A stretch of DNA of 64,000 nt. It comes from Comamonas sp. JUb58. Its GTDB lineage: Bacteria > Pseudomonadota > Gammaproteobacteria > Burkholderiales > Burkholderiaceae_C. Both the position numbers and the translations under genes were made by a program. Shown here piece by piece: positions 1-9,059 of the stretch. The notes under the pieces were generated by a model, which had not been told where the DNA came from, made no database searches, and worked only from the letters and a program-made list of their open reading frames with translations. Where the stretch lies: the NCBI RefSeq assembly GCF_004364775.1, contig NZ_SOAL01000026.1, positions 1-64,000 on the forward strand, read 5' to 3'. The first letter of the stretch is position 1, and every line of letters begins with the position of its first letter.

Positions 1-60
1 AAGCTCAAACTAAAAGGCCTGAGCCCGGTGGAGTACCGAACTCAGGCCTTGAGCCGCTAA
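1..60 (+). CDS. IS3-family transposase OrfB, C-terminal 19 residues (partial)
   Basis: In frame from base 1 the translation is KLKLKGLSPVEYRTQALSR and then TAA at 58-60. The motif LKGLSPVEYRTQ is the characteristic C-terminal tail of IS3-family OrfB (DDE integrase) proteins. The catalytic domain lies to the left of the window, so its integrity cannot be judged. The nine bases between the stop codon and the terminal repeat fit the usual compact IS layout. Confidence 0.8.
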   Translation, partial: KLKLKGLSPVEYRTQALSR

Positions 61-93
61 CATTCAACTGTCCAACTTCTTGGGGTCAGTTCA
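1..93 (+). mobile_element. Right end of an IS3-family (IS150-like) insertion sequence, cut by the window edge
   Basis: The first 60 bases encode the end of an IS3-family OrfB transposase. After its stop comes a terminal inverted repeat at 69-93, which reads on the minus strand as TGAACTGACCCC followed by AAGAAGTTGGACA. This is the typical IS150-group end (TGTACTGACCCC...AAGTTGGACA). The left end lies outside the window, so a target-site duplication cannot be tested; the three bases after the repeat are AAG. The element ends 43 bp beyond the stop codon of grxD, so it inserted just downstream of that gene. Confidence 0.8.
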
Positions 94-136
94 AAGGCGG
101 CCTGGCTGCGGCGGACAAGCGGCGGGCGCTAGGCGA

Positions 137-457
137 TCAGAGCGTGGCCACCAGCTGCTGCAGCTCACCCGATTCGTACATTTCCATCATGATGTCCGAG
201 CCGCCGACAAACTCGCCTTTGACGTACAGCTGCGGGATCGTGGGCCACTGGCTGTAGTCCTTGATGCCTTGGCGGATCTCGGGATCTTCCAGCACGTTAA
301 CGGTGGTCAGACCACGGGTCTCCACGCCACTGGCTTTGAGAATCTGAATGGCACGGCCGGAGAATCCGCATTGCGGAAAGCTGGCTGTTCCCTTCATGAA
401 CAGCACGATGTCATGGCCTTTGACCAGCTGGTCGATGCGTTGTTGGGTATCGCTCAT
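137..457 (-). CDS. grxD: Monothiol glutaredoxin, Grx4 type
   Basis: A 106-residue CGFS-type glutaredoxin, the usual length for GrxD. These cytosolic proteins bind a [2Fe-2S] cluster with glutathione and deliver it to client proteins. The active-site motif PQCGFSGRA places the single cysteine at residue 30, and the glutathione-binding [16 protein letters not shown] and GGSDIMMEM segments follow in the expected order. It is the last gene of the minus-strand series hemA-prfA-(dikinase-like)-prmC-grxD and starts 100 bp after prmC. An IS element ends just downstream of its stop. The identification is secure. Confidence 0.95.
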   Translation of the reverse strand: MSDTQQRIDQLVKGHDIVLFMKGTASFPQCGFSGRAIQILKASGVETRGLTTVNVLEDPEIRQGIKDYSQWPTIPQLYVKGEFVGGSDIMMEMYESGELQQLVATL

Positions 458-557
458 GGATGGGCTCCGTCGGGGCGTGTGGGTTGCAATGTAATCGGGT
501 CGTCGCTTGCCTAGATACGGGCGTTTGGCCGCATATCAAGCGCAGGCATGGTCACTA

Positions 558-1424
558 TTATTTCACGGAAGGCCATTGCCCGCCGCTGGCGCGCTCGATG
601 CCAGCCAGGTCCTTGCGGCTTTGCACCTGGGCAAAACCGCGCTGGGCCAGCAGCGCGCGCACGTCGTCTGCCTGGTCCCAGCCATGCTCGATCAGCAGCC
701 AGCCGCCTTCGCGCAGATAGCCGGGAGCGGTATCGACGATATGGCGGATGTCGTCCAGGCCATCGGCGCCGCTGGTCAGTGCCTGGCGGGGCTCATGGCG
801 CAGCGCGGGCATGTGCGGGTCGTCGTCGCGGATGTAGGGCGGGTTGCTGACGATGGCATCAAACAGGCCCTGCAGGGCCGACAGCCAGTGGCTGTGCGCA
901 AAACGCAGCGGCAGCTGCAAGCGCGCCGCATTGGCCTGGGCAACGGCCAGTGCATCGGTACTGGCATCCACCGCCCAGACCTCGGCTGCAGGCCGCGCAT
1001 GCTGCAAGGCTAGCGCAATCGCGCCGCTGCCGGTGCCCAGGTCGGCCAGGCGCAGGGCTGGCTGGCCTGGGGTGGCATCGGGCAGCAGCTCCAGCGCCCA
1101 GTCCACCAGGGTTTCGGTGTCGGGGCGCGGGTCCAGCACGCGGGCATCCACGGCCAGGTCCAGTCCGTAAAAGCCTTTGTGGCCCGTCAGATAGGCCACC
1201 GGCTCGCCATCGGCGCGGCGCTGCAGCCATTGCTGCCACTGCGCGGTCTGCGCGCTGGTCAGATAGTCGCCATCATGGGTGATGAGCCAGGCGCGCGCAT
1301 GGGTGGGCTGGCCGCAGAGCTGCAGCAGCAGCATTTGCGCATCGATGCGGGCAATGCCCAGCGCAGCGGCTTGCGCCAGCGCCTGGGTGACCGTGATGGG
1401 GGTGTCGGGGGTGGGAGTATTCAT
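558..1424 (-). CDS. prmC: Peptide chain release factor N5-glutamine methyltransferase
   Basis: PrmC (HemK) methylates the glutamine of the GGQ motif in release factors 1 and 2, using S-adenosylmethionine. The 288-residue protein has the SAM-binding motif LADLGTGSGAIALAL and the diagnostic catalytic motif SNPPYIR. An upstream in-frame start would add 33 low-complexity residues and run into the preceding gene. The ATG at 1424 (MNTPTPDTPITV) is preferred; it gives the usual family length and lies 29 bp after the stop of the dikinase-like gene. Its substrate gene prfA lies in the same run, the common arrangement in Burkholderiales, here interrupted by one gene. Confidence 0.95.
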   Translation of the reverse strand: MNTPTPDTPITVTQALAQAAALGIARIDAQMLLLQLCGQPTHARAWLITHDGDYLTSAQTAQWQQWLQRRADGEPVAYLTGHKGFYGLDLAVDARVLDPRPDTETLVDWALELLPDATPGQPALRLADLGTGSGAIALALQHARPAAEVWAVDASTDALAVAQANAARLQLPLRFAHSHWLSALQGLFDAIVSNPPYIRDDDPHMPALRHEPRQALTSGADGLDDIRHIVDTAPGYLREGGWLLIEHGWDQADDVRALLAQRGFAQVQSRKDLAGIERASGGQWPSVK

Positions 1425-1453
1425 GTCGGTGCGCGATTCGCTGGTGCTGCGGG

Positions 1454-3475
1454 CTAGCGGTTGGCGGCCTGCACAAAGGGCCGCGATTGCAGGATCAGGA
1501 CCTGGTCGCCAGCAACCGCCCATTCAATATCCTGGGTGCGGCCGCCAAACTGCTTCTCGATCGCAGCGGCGGCATCGGCCAGTCGTTTGACCAGCGCATC
1601 GCTCAGCACCTGGCGCTGCGCGACGGCCACTTCCTGCACGCCACCGCCGGGTGCCAGGCGCAGCTCGGTGTCCTCGGCCGAGCGGCTGAGCACCTGCACG
1701 GCCTTGCTGCGGCGCGAGTACAGCACCTGCTCGGCCACCCTCCGGCCTTCCACCACGCGGATGCCGATGCCGCGCTTGGCGGCGATAAACACGCTGTGCG
1801 GGCTGTGGCCCAGCGGGTCGCGCGTGACCATCACACCCGAGGCCTCAGAGTCCACCGCCTTTTGTACCAGCACGGCCATCGCAACGGCGTCCTGCGCAAT
1901 GCCGGCGGCACGGCGCGCCTCCCAGGCCTCAAAGTTGAAGACCGAGGCCCAGACCTTGCGCACGGCATCCTGCAAGGCCGCCTCGCCCTTCACATTGGGC
2001 ACGGTGGTGTAGAGGCCGGCACCGCTGAAGCCGGGCAAATCCTCCGAGCTGGAGGAGCTGCGCACAAACACGCCGGCCTGCTGCAACTGGCTGGTCCAGC
2101 GCGCCTGCAGGCTGTTCACAAAAGCGGCATCCAGCGGCATCTGCTCGATCTCGGCGCGCAGCGCGGCCAGGGCGCTGCGACGCAGGGCGGCATCGCTGTC
2201 AAAGCCTGGCTGCTGCTGCATGCGCGCCACTTTTTCCGCCAGGCCAAAACGCTGCATTGCGCTGGCATAGGCGCCAAACGGCAGGCAAAAACCATCGGGC
2301 ACCTGGACCCCGGCAATGCCCGCATGCCGCACCTCACCCAGGTTGGCGGCCTTGGCCCCGCACTGGCGGCGGTGGCTGGCGCGCAGGGCCGCCAGCGGCT
2401 GCAGCGCGCTGCTGCGCGTGTCGGTCTGAATACTGGCGCCCGCCAGGCTGCGCTTGATGGCTGTGCGCTCCAGGGCCTGGCTGCGCTCGGCATCGGTGGC
2501 GGCACGCAGCTGGTAGTCCTTGGCGCTGACCGCCAAATGCACCCATTGGCCGTTGTAGGCGGCCAGCAGCTGGCTGGCATCACGCACATAGGCATTGGGC
2601 ACGCCCCAGCCCTTGGCCAGCAGGTTGACATGCGACACCATGGTCGAGGGTTGCTCGGTCAGCACGCCAGCCACGGGCGGCAGCGCGATGGGCACCTGGC
2701 GCAGCAGCACGATGTCGCTGGGCTGCAGGTCATGCACCTGGTCGATATCGTCTACCAGGCGCAAGCGGCCCACGGCCTGGCCCGGGTTCAGCGGCAAAAA
2801 GGTCTGCTGGCCGATCAGCGTGCTTTGCGTCAGCGCGGGGATGCCTGCGGCGACCGCCACCTGCTCTTGCGCGCTGGCATTGGCCTTGAACTGCACGGCC
2901 GCAAAAAAGTGGTTGCGCAGCTGGGCTTCGGTTTCGCGCAACAAGCTGCCGGTCAGCTGGTCGCCTTCCCAGAATTCATAGACAAAGCCCTCGATCTGCG
3001 GCTGCCAGCTCAGGGTGCCCAGGATAAAGCGGCGCCCCGCGTCGCGGTAGTTGCGGTTCAGCGCATCCTTGCCACCGCGCAACAAGCCTTGCTCGCGCAG
3101 AAAACGGTCGTGCAGCTGGTAACGCGGCGTGTTGATGAAGTAGAGCTTGGCCACAGGCCGGGCCTGGCGGTCGACCACAAAGATCACATGGGGCTGGGCC
3201 AGCGGCGTGCCGGCGTTGTAGACGCGGGCCAGCTGGTCAAAGGCGGCCTGGTTGGGCAGATCGGCGGCAAAGGGCTGGCTGCTGTGGTTGGCCATGGCCT
3301 GCGCGGGTGTGCTGCCTGGCCTGGCGATCAGCTCCTGCGCTGCGCGGCCATCCTCATACATCGAGGGCTTGCGCGCCAGCTGGGCCGAGGCGCTGCTGGC
3401 GACCAGCGCCAGGGTCATGTATCCCGCCGCACGCCAGGCAGCGCGCAACGCAAAACCGGGGTGGTGGCTGGGCAT
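1454..3475 (-). CDS. Exported PEP-synthase/glucan-water-dikinase-like protein
   Basis: The 673-residue product starts with a Sec-type signal peptide (hydrophobic AAGYMTLALVASSASA, cleavage likely near residue 31). Residues 90-260 match no domain I recognise. A phosphohistidine swivel segment follows (VLTEQPSTMVSHVNLLAKG, candidate His282), then a PPDK_N-type ATP-grasp domain (GAKAANLGE near 373, VRSSSSSEDLPGFSGAGLY near 471, QDIEW and ILQSRP at the end). In PEP synthase the ATP-grasp domain comes first. Here the swivel domain comes first, as in plant glucan water dikinases, and the SHV motif also resembles that family. The PEP-synthase C-terminal TIM barrel is absent. The ATG at 3475 is 8 bp from the prfA stop, so the gene is probably cotranscribed. 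Substrate unknown; an exported ATP-dependent dikinase is puzzling. Confidence 0.75.
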   Translation of the reverse strand: MPSHHPGFALRAAWRAAGYMTLALVASSASAQLARKPSMYEDGRAAQELIARPGSTPAQAMANHSSQPFAADLPNQAAFDQLARVYNAGTPLAQPHVIFVVDRQARPVAKLYFINTPRYQLHDRFLREQGLLRGGKDALNRNYRDAGRRFILGTLSWQPQIEGFVYEFWEGDQLTGSLLRETEAQLRNHFFAAVQFKANASAQEQVAVAAGIPALTQSTLIGQQTFLPLNPGQAVGRLRLVDDIDQVHDLQPSDIVLLRQVPIALPPVAGVLTEQPSTMVSHVNLLAKGWGVPNAYVRDASQLLAAYNGQWVHLAVSAKDYQLRAATDAERSQALERTAIKRSLAGASIQTDTRSSALQPLAALRASHRRQCGAKAANLGEVRHAGIAGVQVPDGFCLPFGAYASAMQRFGLAEKVARMQQQPGFDSDAALRRSALAALRAEIEQMPLDAAFVNSLQARWTSQLQQAGVFVRSSSSSEDLPGFSGAGLYTTVPNVKGEAALQDAVRKVWASVFNFEAWEARRAAGIAQDAVAMAVLVQKAVDSEASGVMVTRDPLGHSPHSVFIAAKRGIGIRVVEGRRVAEQVLYSRRSKAVQVLSRSAEDTELRLAPGGGVQEVAVAQRQVLSDALVKRLADAAAAIEKQFGGRTQDIEWAVAGDQVLILQSRPFVQAANR

Positions 3476-3483
3476 GGCTGGCC

Positions 3484-4569
3484 TTATTGGTTGACTTCCA
3501 GCTCGGCCAGCAACTCGGCCTCGCGTTCCGACTGCAGCGCTTCCATCAGCTCGCTCAGGTCGCCGTCCATGATGAAGCTGAGCTTGTACAAGGTCAGGTT
3601 GATGCGGTGGTCGGTGACACGGCCCTGCGGGAAGTTGTAGGTGCGGATGCGGTCGCTGCGGTCGCCCGAGCCGATCAGGCCCTTGCGCATGGCGGCCTCC
3701 TTGGCGGCGCGCTCGCTGCGCTCTTTTTCCTGGATACGGGCCTGCAGCACCTGCAAGGCCTTGGCCTTGTTGCTGTGCTGGCTGCGGCCGTCCTGGCATT
3801 CGGCGACGATGCCGGTCGGCAAGTGGACGATGCGCACAGCCGAATCGGTCTTGTTGATGTGCTGGCCGCCGGCGCCGCTGGCGCGGAAGGTATCGATGCG
3901 CAGATCGGCCGGGTTCAGGGTGATGGCCTGCTGCTCATCGGGCTCGGGCATCACCGCGACCGTGCAGGCGCTGGTGTGGATGCGGCCCTGGGTTTCGGTG
4001 GTGGGCACGCGCTGCACGCGGTGGCCGCCCGATTCAAAGCGCAGGGTGCCGTAGACGTTGTCGCCGCCGTCGACGCGCAGCACCACTTCCTTGTAGCCCC
4101 CCAGCTCGGCCTCGTTGGCGCTCATGATCTCGACCCGCCAGCCCATGCGCTCGGCGTAGCGGGTGTACATGCGGGTGATGTCCCCGGCAAACAGCGCCGA
4201 TTCATCACCACCAGTGCCGGCCCGCACTTCGACAAAGGCGGGGCGGGCATCGTCCGGGTCCTTGGGCAGCAGCATGCGTTGCAGCTGCGCGGCCAGCTGC
4301 TGCAGCTCGGCTTCGCCATTGCTGATTTCTTCGCGCGCCATGTCGGCCATGTCCGGGTCGGCCAGCATCTCCTTGGCGCCTTCGATATCGGCCTCGACCT
4401 GCTGGTAGCGCGCATAGCGCTCGGCCACGGCGGCGACATCGGTGTGCTCCCGCGAGAGCTTGAGGAACTGCGGCATGTTGGCCATGATGTCCTCGCGCGA
4501 GAGCAGAAAATTCAGCTCATTGAGGCGCTCGGCATAGCGTTCCAGCTGTTGGCGGAGAAAGTCTTTCAT
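3484..4569 (-). CDS. prfA: Peptide chain release factor 1
   Basis: RF1 reads UAA and UAG stop codons and triggers peptide release on the ribosome. The 361-residue length is normal. The sequence shows the GGQ catalytic motif ([18 protein letters not shown]), and the codon-recognition P-x-T tripeptide appears as PTT within [15 protein letters not shown]. It starts 117 bp after the end of hemA and is followed after 8 bp by the exported dikinase-like gene and then prmC, whose product methylates the GGQ glutamine. Identification is certain. Confidence 0.98.
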   Translation of the reverse strand: MKDFLRQQLERYAERLNELNFLLSREDIMANMPQFLKLSREHTDVAAVAERYARYQQVEADIEGAKEMLADPDMADMAREEISNGEAELQQLAAQLQRMLLPKDPDDARPAFVEVRAGTGGDESALFAGDITRMYTRYAERMGWRVEIMSANEAELGGYKEVVLRVDGGDNVYGTLRFESGGHRVQRVPTTETQGRIHTSACTVAVMPEPDEQQAITLNPADLRIDTFRASGAGGQHINKTDSAVRIVHLPTGIVAECQDGRSQHSNKAKALQVLQARIQEKERSERAAKEAAMRKGLIGSGDRSDRIRTYNFPQGRVTDHRINLTLYKLSFIMDGDLSELMEALQSEREAELLAELEVNQ

Positions 4570-4686
4570 GGCGGTCTGGTAGGCAGGGCCTGCGCCGGGG
4601 CTGCCGCAAATGCAGCGATCAAACCGGCAGGCCGAGAAAAAGAGGGGGGCGGGGAGCGAGCAGGGGCGGCAAGCCGCGCAGCGTCG

Positions 4687-6003
4687 CTACAAACCCGATT
4701 GGTGGCCGTTGCCACCGCCGCGCTGGCTGCGCAGGAACAGGCGCGACACCATGTCCGCGGTCTGGGCACGTGCCTGGGCGTCGCCCGCGTGCAGCTCGGC
4801 CATGGTGCCGTGCAGAATCTTTTGCGACAGGCCGCGCGTCAGCGCATCGAGCACTGCGTCCATGTCTTCGCCCTTGGCCAGGCGCTTTTTGGCACGCTCG
4901 ATCTCCAGCGCACGCCAGACATCGGCCTGCGCATGGATCTGCTGGATCAAGGGCACGGCGCCGCCTTCCGGGGCGCGCTGGTCCATCCAGTGCATGAAGC
5001 GCTGCACACCGGCATCGATGATGGTTTCGGCCTGCACCACGGCAGCCTGGCGCTGCTCCTGGCCGGCCTTGACCACATGGGCCAGGTCATCCACGGTGTA
5101 GAGGTAGACATCGCCCAGGTTCTTGACTTCGCCCTCGATATCGCGGGGAACGGCCAGGTCCACCATGAAGATCGGGCGGCGCTTGCGTTTTTTCAGCGCA
5201 CTCTCGACCGCGCCCAGGCCGATGATCGGAAGGCTGGACGCAGTGCAACTGATGATGGCGTCGTATTCGTGCAGGTGGTCGGGCAGGTCTGCCAGGCGCA
5301 TGGTGCTGGCGCCAAAATGGGCCGCCAGTTTTTCGCCGCGCTCCAGGGTGCGGTTGGCCACCGTGATGTGGGCGGGCTGCTTGGCCGCGAAATGGGTGGC
5401 GCAGAGCTCGATCATCTCGCCAGCGCCGACAAACAGCACGCGGATCTTGGTCAGGTCTTCAAACAGCTGGCCTGCCAGGCGCACCGCAGCGGCGGCCATG
5501 CTGATGCTGTGCGCGCCGATCTCGGTGGCACTGCGCACTTCCTTGGCAACGGCAAAGCTGCGCTGGAACAGTTGGTTGAGTGTGGTGCCCAGCGAGCCGG
5601 CTTCTTCCGCAGCGCGCACGGCGTTCTTCATCTGGCCCAGGATCTGGGCCTCGCCCAGCACCATCGAATCCAGACCGCTGGCGACGCGGAAAGCGTGGCG
5701 GGCGGCCAGGTCGTTTTGCAGGGTGTAGGTGTAGTTTTTCAGCGCTTCAGCGGGCAGGTCGCCGCTTTGGGCCAGCCAGCGCAGGGTGTGGTCAAGCGCC
5801 GGCTCTTGGGCGGCGCAGTAGATCTCGGTGCGGTTGCAGGTGGACAGGATGGCGGTTTCCACACCGGCGTGGCTATGCACACCCGAGATCGTGCTGCGCA
5901 AACTCTGCAAAGTTGGCGCAATCTTGTCGAGTGCAAATGCAAACCGGCCGCGAATGTCGACCGGTGCCGTTGTGTGGTTGATGCCCAGGGCCCAAACTGC
6001 CAT
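4687..6003 (-). CDS. hemA: Glutamyl-tRNA reductase
   Basis: HemA reduces the glutamate of Glu-tRNA to glutamate-1-semialdehyde, the first committed step of C5-pathway tetrapyrrole synthesis. The 438 residues include the N-terminal catalytic domain with the nucleophilic cysteine at 56 (STCNRTEIY), an NADPH-binding Rossmann segment ([12 protein letters not shown]) and the C-terminal dimerisation helix region. The start [18 protein letters not shown] is typical. A perfect TATAAT lies only seven bases upstream of the ATG on the coding strand and no Shine-Dalgarno sequence is visible, so the main transcript may be leaderless. Confidence 0.97.
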   Translation of the reverse strand: MAVWALGINHTTAPVDIRGRFAFALDKIAPTLQSLRSTISGVHSHAGVETAILSTCNRTEIYCAAQEPALDHTLRWLAQSGDLPAEALKNYTYTLQNDLAARHAFRVASGLDSMVLGEAQILGQMKNAVRAAEEAGSLGTTLNQLFQRSFAVAKEVRSATEIGAHSISMAAAAVRLAGQLFEDLTKIRVLFVGAGEMIELCATHFAAKQPAHITVANRTLERGEKLAAHFGASTMRLADLPDHLHEYDAIISCTASSLPIIGLGAVESALKKRKRRPIFMVDLAVPRDIEGEVKNLGDVYLYTVDDLAHVVKAGQEQRQAAVVQAETIIDAGVQRFMHWMDQRAPEGGAVPLIQQIHAQADVWRALEIERAKKRLAKGEDMDAVLDALTRGLSQKILHGTMAELHAGDAQARAQTADMVSRLFLRSQRGGGNGHQSGL

Positions 6004-6010
6004 GCCACGG

Positions 6011-6016
6011 ATTATA
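6011..6016 (-). promoter_or_regulatory. Candidate -10 box of hemA
   Basis: Read on the minus strand the six bases are TATAAT, a perfect sigma-70 -10 hexamer, followed by CCGTGGC and then the hemA ATG. Normal spacing puts the start site at or next to the A of the ATG. No good -35 hexamer is seen at 16-18 bp, so the promoter may be weak or activator-dependent. Confidence 0.45.
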
Positions 6017-6082
6017 AAATCTCTGTAAATCCATTGCTTGTCGTATCAGTACCAGCTTGACTTATATCAACCTGCCCGCTCC

Positions 6083-6361
6083 ATGCTTGCCTCCACCAGC
6101 CTCTGGCATCTGCTGAACTTCTGCGCCCCAGCCGCCTTTTTGGCGCTGTTGCTGGTGTTGGCCCGCTGGCTGTTTGCACGCAAGGCCACGCCCTTGCTGC
6201 CCTGGTACGGCCAGCTGGCGCTGCATTTTCTGATCGGCTGCGCCGCGCTTTTCATCGCGATGCTGTGGCAAGGCCGCGACGGCAGCCTGCTGGGCTATGC
6301 GCTGTTGGTGCTGGCGCTAGCCAGCAGCCAATGGGCGGTGCTGGGCGGCTGGCGGCGTTGA
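6083..6361 (+). CDS. Small hydrophobic membrane protein of unknown function
   Basis: A 92-residue reading frame divergent from hemA. It is strongly hydrophobic, with three likely membrane helices (WHLLNFCAPAAFLALLLVLA, LALHFLIGCAALFIAML and LLGYALLVLALASS), and ends in a basic GGWRR. A TTG at 6038 would add 15 residues; the ATG at 6083 is chosen because the extension is polar and would overlap the hemA promoter. No Shine-Dalgarno sequence is visible at either start. I do not recognise a family. The coding call rests on the consistent hydrophobic pattern and the absence of any overlapping gene. Confidence 0.55.
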   Translation: MLASTSLWHLLNFCAPAAFLALLLVLARWLFARKATPLLPWYGQLALHFLIGCAALFIAMLWQGRDGSLLGYALLVLALASSQWAVLGGWRR

Positions 6362-6430
6362 GGCCGGTGGCCACTACTATTTCTGCAACGATAGCTATAC
6401 GTTTATTTACAATTCAGACATAATTGTGGG

Positions 6431-7870
6431 ATGACCACCACAACGACCTTGTCTGGCCACCGCTCCCGGTGGCTTTTCTGTTTCTGCTTCCTGGTGGTGG
6501 CGGTTGTTGCGGTGGCCCTGGTCTGGGGCTCGCAGGCCTTGCTGTTTGCCGATACCAATGATTTCCAGCGCGTGGTGGGCCACCTCTACCTGACACCGAT
6601 GGGCGATGGCATCCACTGGGCGCTGCCCGATCACCCCTTCCGCACGCCGGGCAATCCGGAGCTGGCCTCGCACATCTTCAGCTTCGCGGGCTGGGTGCAG
6701 CGCTTTATGCCGGGCCACCTGTTTGACCTGTCGCGCACCGCGCTGGCGGCCAAGCTGCTGCTGCTGGCCTATGCCGGCGTGCTGGCCTGGCAATGTGCGG
6801 CGGCGCTGCAGCGCGGCGCGCTGGGCTGGTCGGCCATGGCGCTGGCCTGGTTGGCCGTGTTCTTCATGGCACACAACATCGGCATGGCGCAGTCGTTTTA
6901 TGCCGAATACGCCTGTCTGATTGCGCTGCCATTGCTGCTGCTGGGCCTGCTGGCCTCGCGCCGCGCGGTCCGGCTGCTGGGCCTGGGCCTGGGGGCGTTG
7001 GTCTGCGGCCTGGCCAAGGTGCAGTATTTCTATGTGCCGCTGCTGGCGCTGTTGTGTGTTTGGGCCGGCAGCCGCTGGCAGCGCATGCTGCCGGACAAGG
7101 GCCTGCTCAAGCTGCTGCTGGCGGTGCAGGTGCTGTGCCTGGTGCCCTTGTTGATCGGCAAGAATGCGAGCCTCAATGCCTACCATGGCGTCTACCTGGG
7201 CTCCTACATGGTGCTCAGCCCCGCGCAGTTCGATGGGCTGGGCGTGCCGGCCGAGCGCCGGGACTGCATCGGTGTCGATGCCTGGGGCAATGCGCTCTCG
7301 GGCCCCGGCGGCACCCAGGTGCAGCATATTGACCGTGATTGCTACCCGGTGGCGCCCAAGCTGGGCAAGGGCGATGTGCTGCGGCCCTATCTGCACTACC
7401 CGCTGACCTTGTGGCGCCTGGCGCGCTTTGCGCTGCCCAGCCATTTCACGGTGCAGTACTTCCATGTGTTTCCCGGTAACTTCTACCTGCACCGCCACGA
7501 AGGCGGCGCCAAGCCGGTGACGGATCTGTTGCAGCAGCTGACCCTGCTGCGCGACCGCAGCATCACGCCGCTGGCGCCGCTGTTTCTGCTGGCTGCATTG
7601 GCGCTGTTTGCCGCCAGCCGCTGCCGCCAAGCCGCTCGCATGCGCCCACTGGCCGTTGGCGGTCTGCTGCTGGCGCTGTTGGTGGTGTCGCAGGTCATCA
7701 TCGTGCTGCTGGGCGAAGGCGTGCGCGACATGAGCAAGCACCTGTGGGCGGCGCAGCTGGCGCTGGACATGCTGGTGCTGCTGGTGGTTGTGCAAGGCCT
7801 GGGCTGGCTGGGGCTGCTGTGGCGGCGCAAGACCGCGCCCGCTGCCGAGGCGGCGGCAGCTACCGCCTGA
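6431..7870 (+). CDS. Polytopic membrane protein, possibly GT-C-like glycan hexosyltransferase
   Basis: A 479-residue integral membrane protein with about nine or ten hydrophobic helices. The first helix (LFCFCFLVVAVVAVALVWG) follows a short positively charged N-terminus. The next segment, FADTNDFQRVVGHL, carries acidic residues in the first external loop, where GT-C lipid-linked-sugar glycosyltransferases have catalytic aspartates. A large loop at roughly 250-330 contains CIGVDAWGNALSG. The layout recalls WsfD-type glycan biosynthesis membrane proteins, but this is inference from topology. It lies alone between the small membrane protein and a Bug receptor gene, with no sugar-biosynthesis neighbours to support the role. 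Confidence 0.55.
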   Translation: MTTTTTLSGHRSRWLFCFCFLVVAVVAVALVWGSQALLFADTNDFQRVVGHLYLTPMGDGIHWALPDHPFRTPGNPELASHIFSFAGWVQRFMPGHLFDLSRTALAAKLLLLAYAGVLAWQCAAALQRGALGWSAMALAWLAVFFMAHNIGMAQSFYAEYACLIALPLLLLGLLASRRAVRLLGLGLGALVCGLAKVQYFYVPLLALLCVWAGSRWQRMLPDKGLLKLLLAVQVLCLVPLLIGKNASLNAYHGVYLGSYMVLSPAQFDGLGVPAERRDCIGVDAWGNALSGPGGTQVQHIDRDCYPVAPKLGKGDVLRPYLHYPLTLWRLARFALPSHFTVQYFHVFPGNFYLHRHEGGAKPVTDLLQQLTLLRDRSITPLAPLFLLAALALFAASRCRQAARMRPLAVGGLLLALLVVSQVIIVLLGEGVRDMSKHLWAAQLALDMLVLLVVVQGLGWLGLLWRRKTAPAAEAAAATA

Positions 7871-8007
7871 AGGCGGCAACGTCAATTCGGAAAAAATGCG
7901 AGACAGGCGCTGGTTGTAGAAGCGGGGTGTGCCGGTCATGATGGGCTTTGCAGGCTGCGTTTGCGCTGCTTGCCTCTCTACCGATAACAAACCCAAGGAG
8001 ACAAACC

Positions 8008-8982
8008 ATGAAGCACATCGCACACGCCTGCCTGGCAGCGGTCGCCGGGCTGGCGTTCAGCGCCGCCGCCCAGGCGCAGCAGCCCTTTCCGACCAAGCCG
8101 GTGCGGGTGGTGATCGGCTTTCCCGCAGGTGGCCCGCTGGACCAGCATGCCCGCCTGCTGACCGACAAGCTCCAGGGCGTGCTCGGCCAGCCCATCATCG
8201 TTGACTACAAGCCCGGTGCCGGTGGCGCGGTGGGCGCGCAGGACGTCATGAAGGCGCCGGCCGATGGCTATACGCTGATGCTGGCCAACACCGGGGTGAT
8301 GGTGATCAACCCCGCGCTCTACCCCAAGTTGCCCTACAGCACCCTGCGCGATTTCACGCCGGTGGCGCGCACGGCCATGCAGCCCTTGGCCTTGCTGGTC
8401 AACAACAAGGTGCCGGCCAAGAACCTGCAGGAGTTCATTGCCTATGCCAAGGCCAACCCGGGCAAGGTCAACTTTGGCTCGGCGGGCAATGGCGGCATCA
8501 GCCACCTGGTGCCTGAGATGTTCAAAAACGCCACCGGCCTGGACCTGGTGCACATCCCCTACAAGGGCAGTGCACCGGCCTTTACCGATCTGGTGGGCGG
8601 CCAGGTGCAGTTCATGGCCGAGAGCATTCCGCAGGCCGCTGCCTACCACAAGCAGGGCAAGGTGCGTGCGCTGGCCGTCACCAGCAAGGAGCGCAACCCG
8701 GCGCTGCCTGAGGTGCCTACGGCGATTGAAAGTGGGCTCAAGGGCTTTGAGGTGGTGGGCTTCTATGGCTTTCTTGCGCCCGCTGGTACGCCCAAAGCGG
8801 TGGTGGACCAACTCAGCGCCGCCTTTGGCCAGGTAATGCAGATGCCCGATGTGCGCGGGCGCATGGTGGAGCAGGGCGCCGACCCGGCCTTTCTCGGTGC
8901 CGATGCCTTCCAGCAGTTTCTGACGGCAGAGATGCCGCGCTGGGCCGAGGCGGTGAAGGCCTCGGGCACCAAGATGGACTGA
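8008..8982 (+). CDS. Bug/TctC-family periplasmic solute-binding protein
   Basis: A 324-residue periplasmic receptor of the tripartite tricarboxylate transporter (Bug) family. It has a Sec signal peptide (ACLAAVAGLAFSAAAQAQ), the motif FPTKPVRVVIGFPAGGPLDQHAR at the mature N-terminus, and the family hallmarks PYKGSAPA and FYGFLAPAGTP. The start is fixed by AAGGAG at 7995-8000. Such proteins bind carboxylates, but the ligand cannot be predicted. No TctA or TctB membrane genes are nearby. That is usual in Comamonadaceae, where orphan Bug genes are very numerous. A strong hairpin terminator follows at 9001. Confidence 0.9.
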   Translation: MKHIAHACLAAVAGLAFSAAAQAQQPFPTKPVRVVIGFPAGGPLDQHARLLTDKLQGVLGQPIIVDYKPGAGGAVGAQDVMKAPADGYTLMLANTGVMVINPALYPKLPYSTLRDFTPVARTAMQPLALLVNNKVPAKNLQEFIAYAKANPGKVNFGSAGNGGISHLVPEMFKNATGLDLVHIPYKGSAPAFTDLVGGQVQFMAESIPQAAAYHKQGKVRALAVTSKERNPALPEVPTAIESGLKGFEVVGFYGFLAPAGTPKAVVDQLSAAFGQVMQMPDVRGRMVEQGADPAFLGADAFQQFLTAEMPRWAEAVKASGTKMD

Positions 8983-9000
8983 GGCGCATTGCGCGCAAGC

Positions 9001-9025
9001 AAAAGCCCGGCATGGCCGGGCTTTT
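9001..9025. terminator. Bidirectional intrinsic terminator between convergent genes
   Basis: AAAAGCCCGGC, loop AT, then GGCCGGGCTTTT forms a GC-rich stem flanked by A and T runs on both sides. It can stop transcription of the Bug gene (plus) and of ugpQ (minus), whose stop codon lies 35 bp further on. Confidence 0.85.
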
Positions 9026-9059
9026 GTCTGGTGGTCAGCCAATGATGGCTGCGATGGCT

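Noticed and set aside
1487-6060. Long plus-strand frames (717 and 917 codons) across prfA, hemA and the dikinase-like gene
   Set aside because: Antisense to genes with unmistakable family motifs; translations are low-complexity and match nothing.
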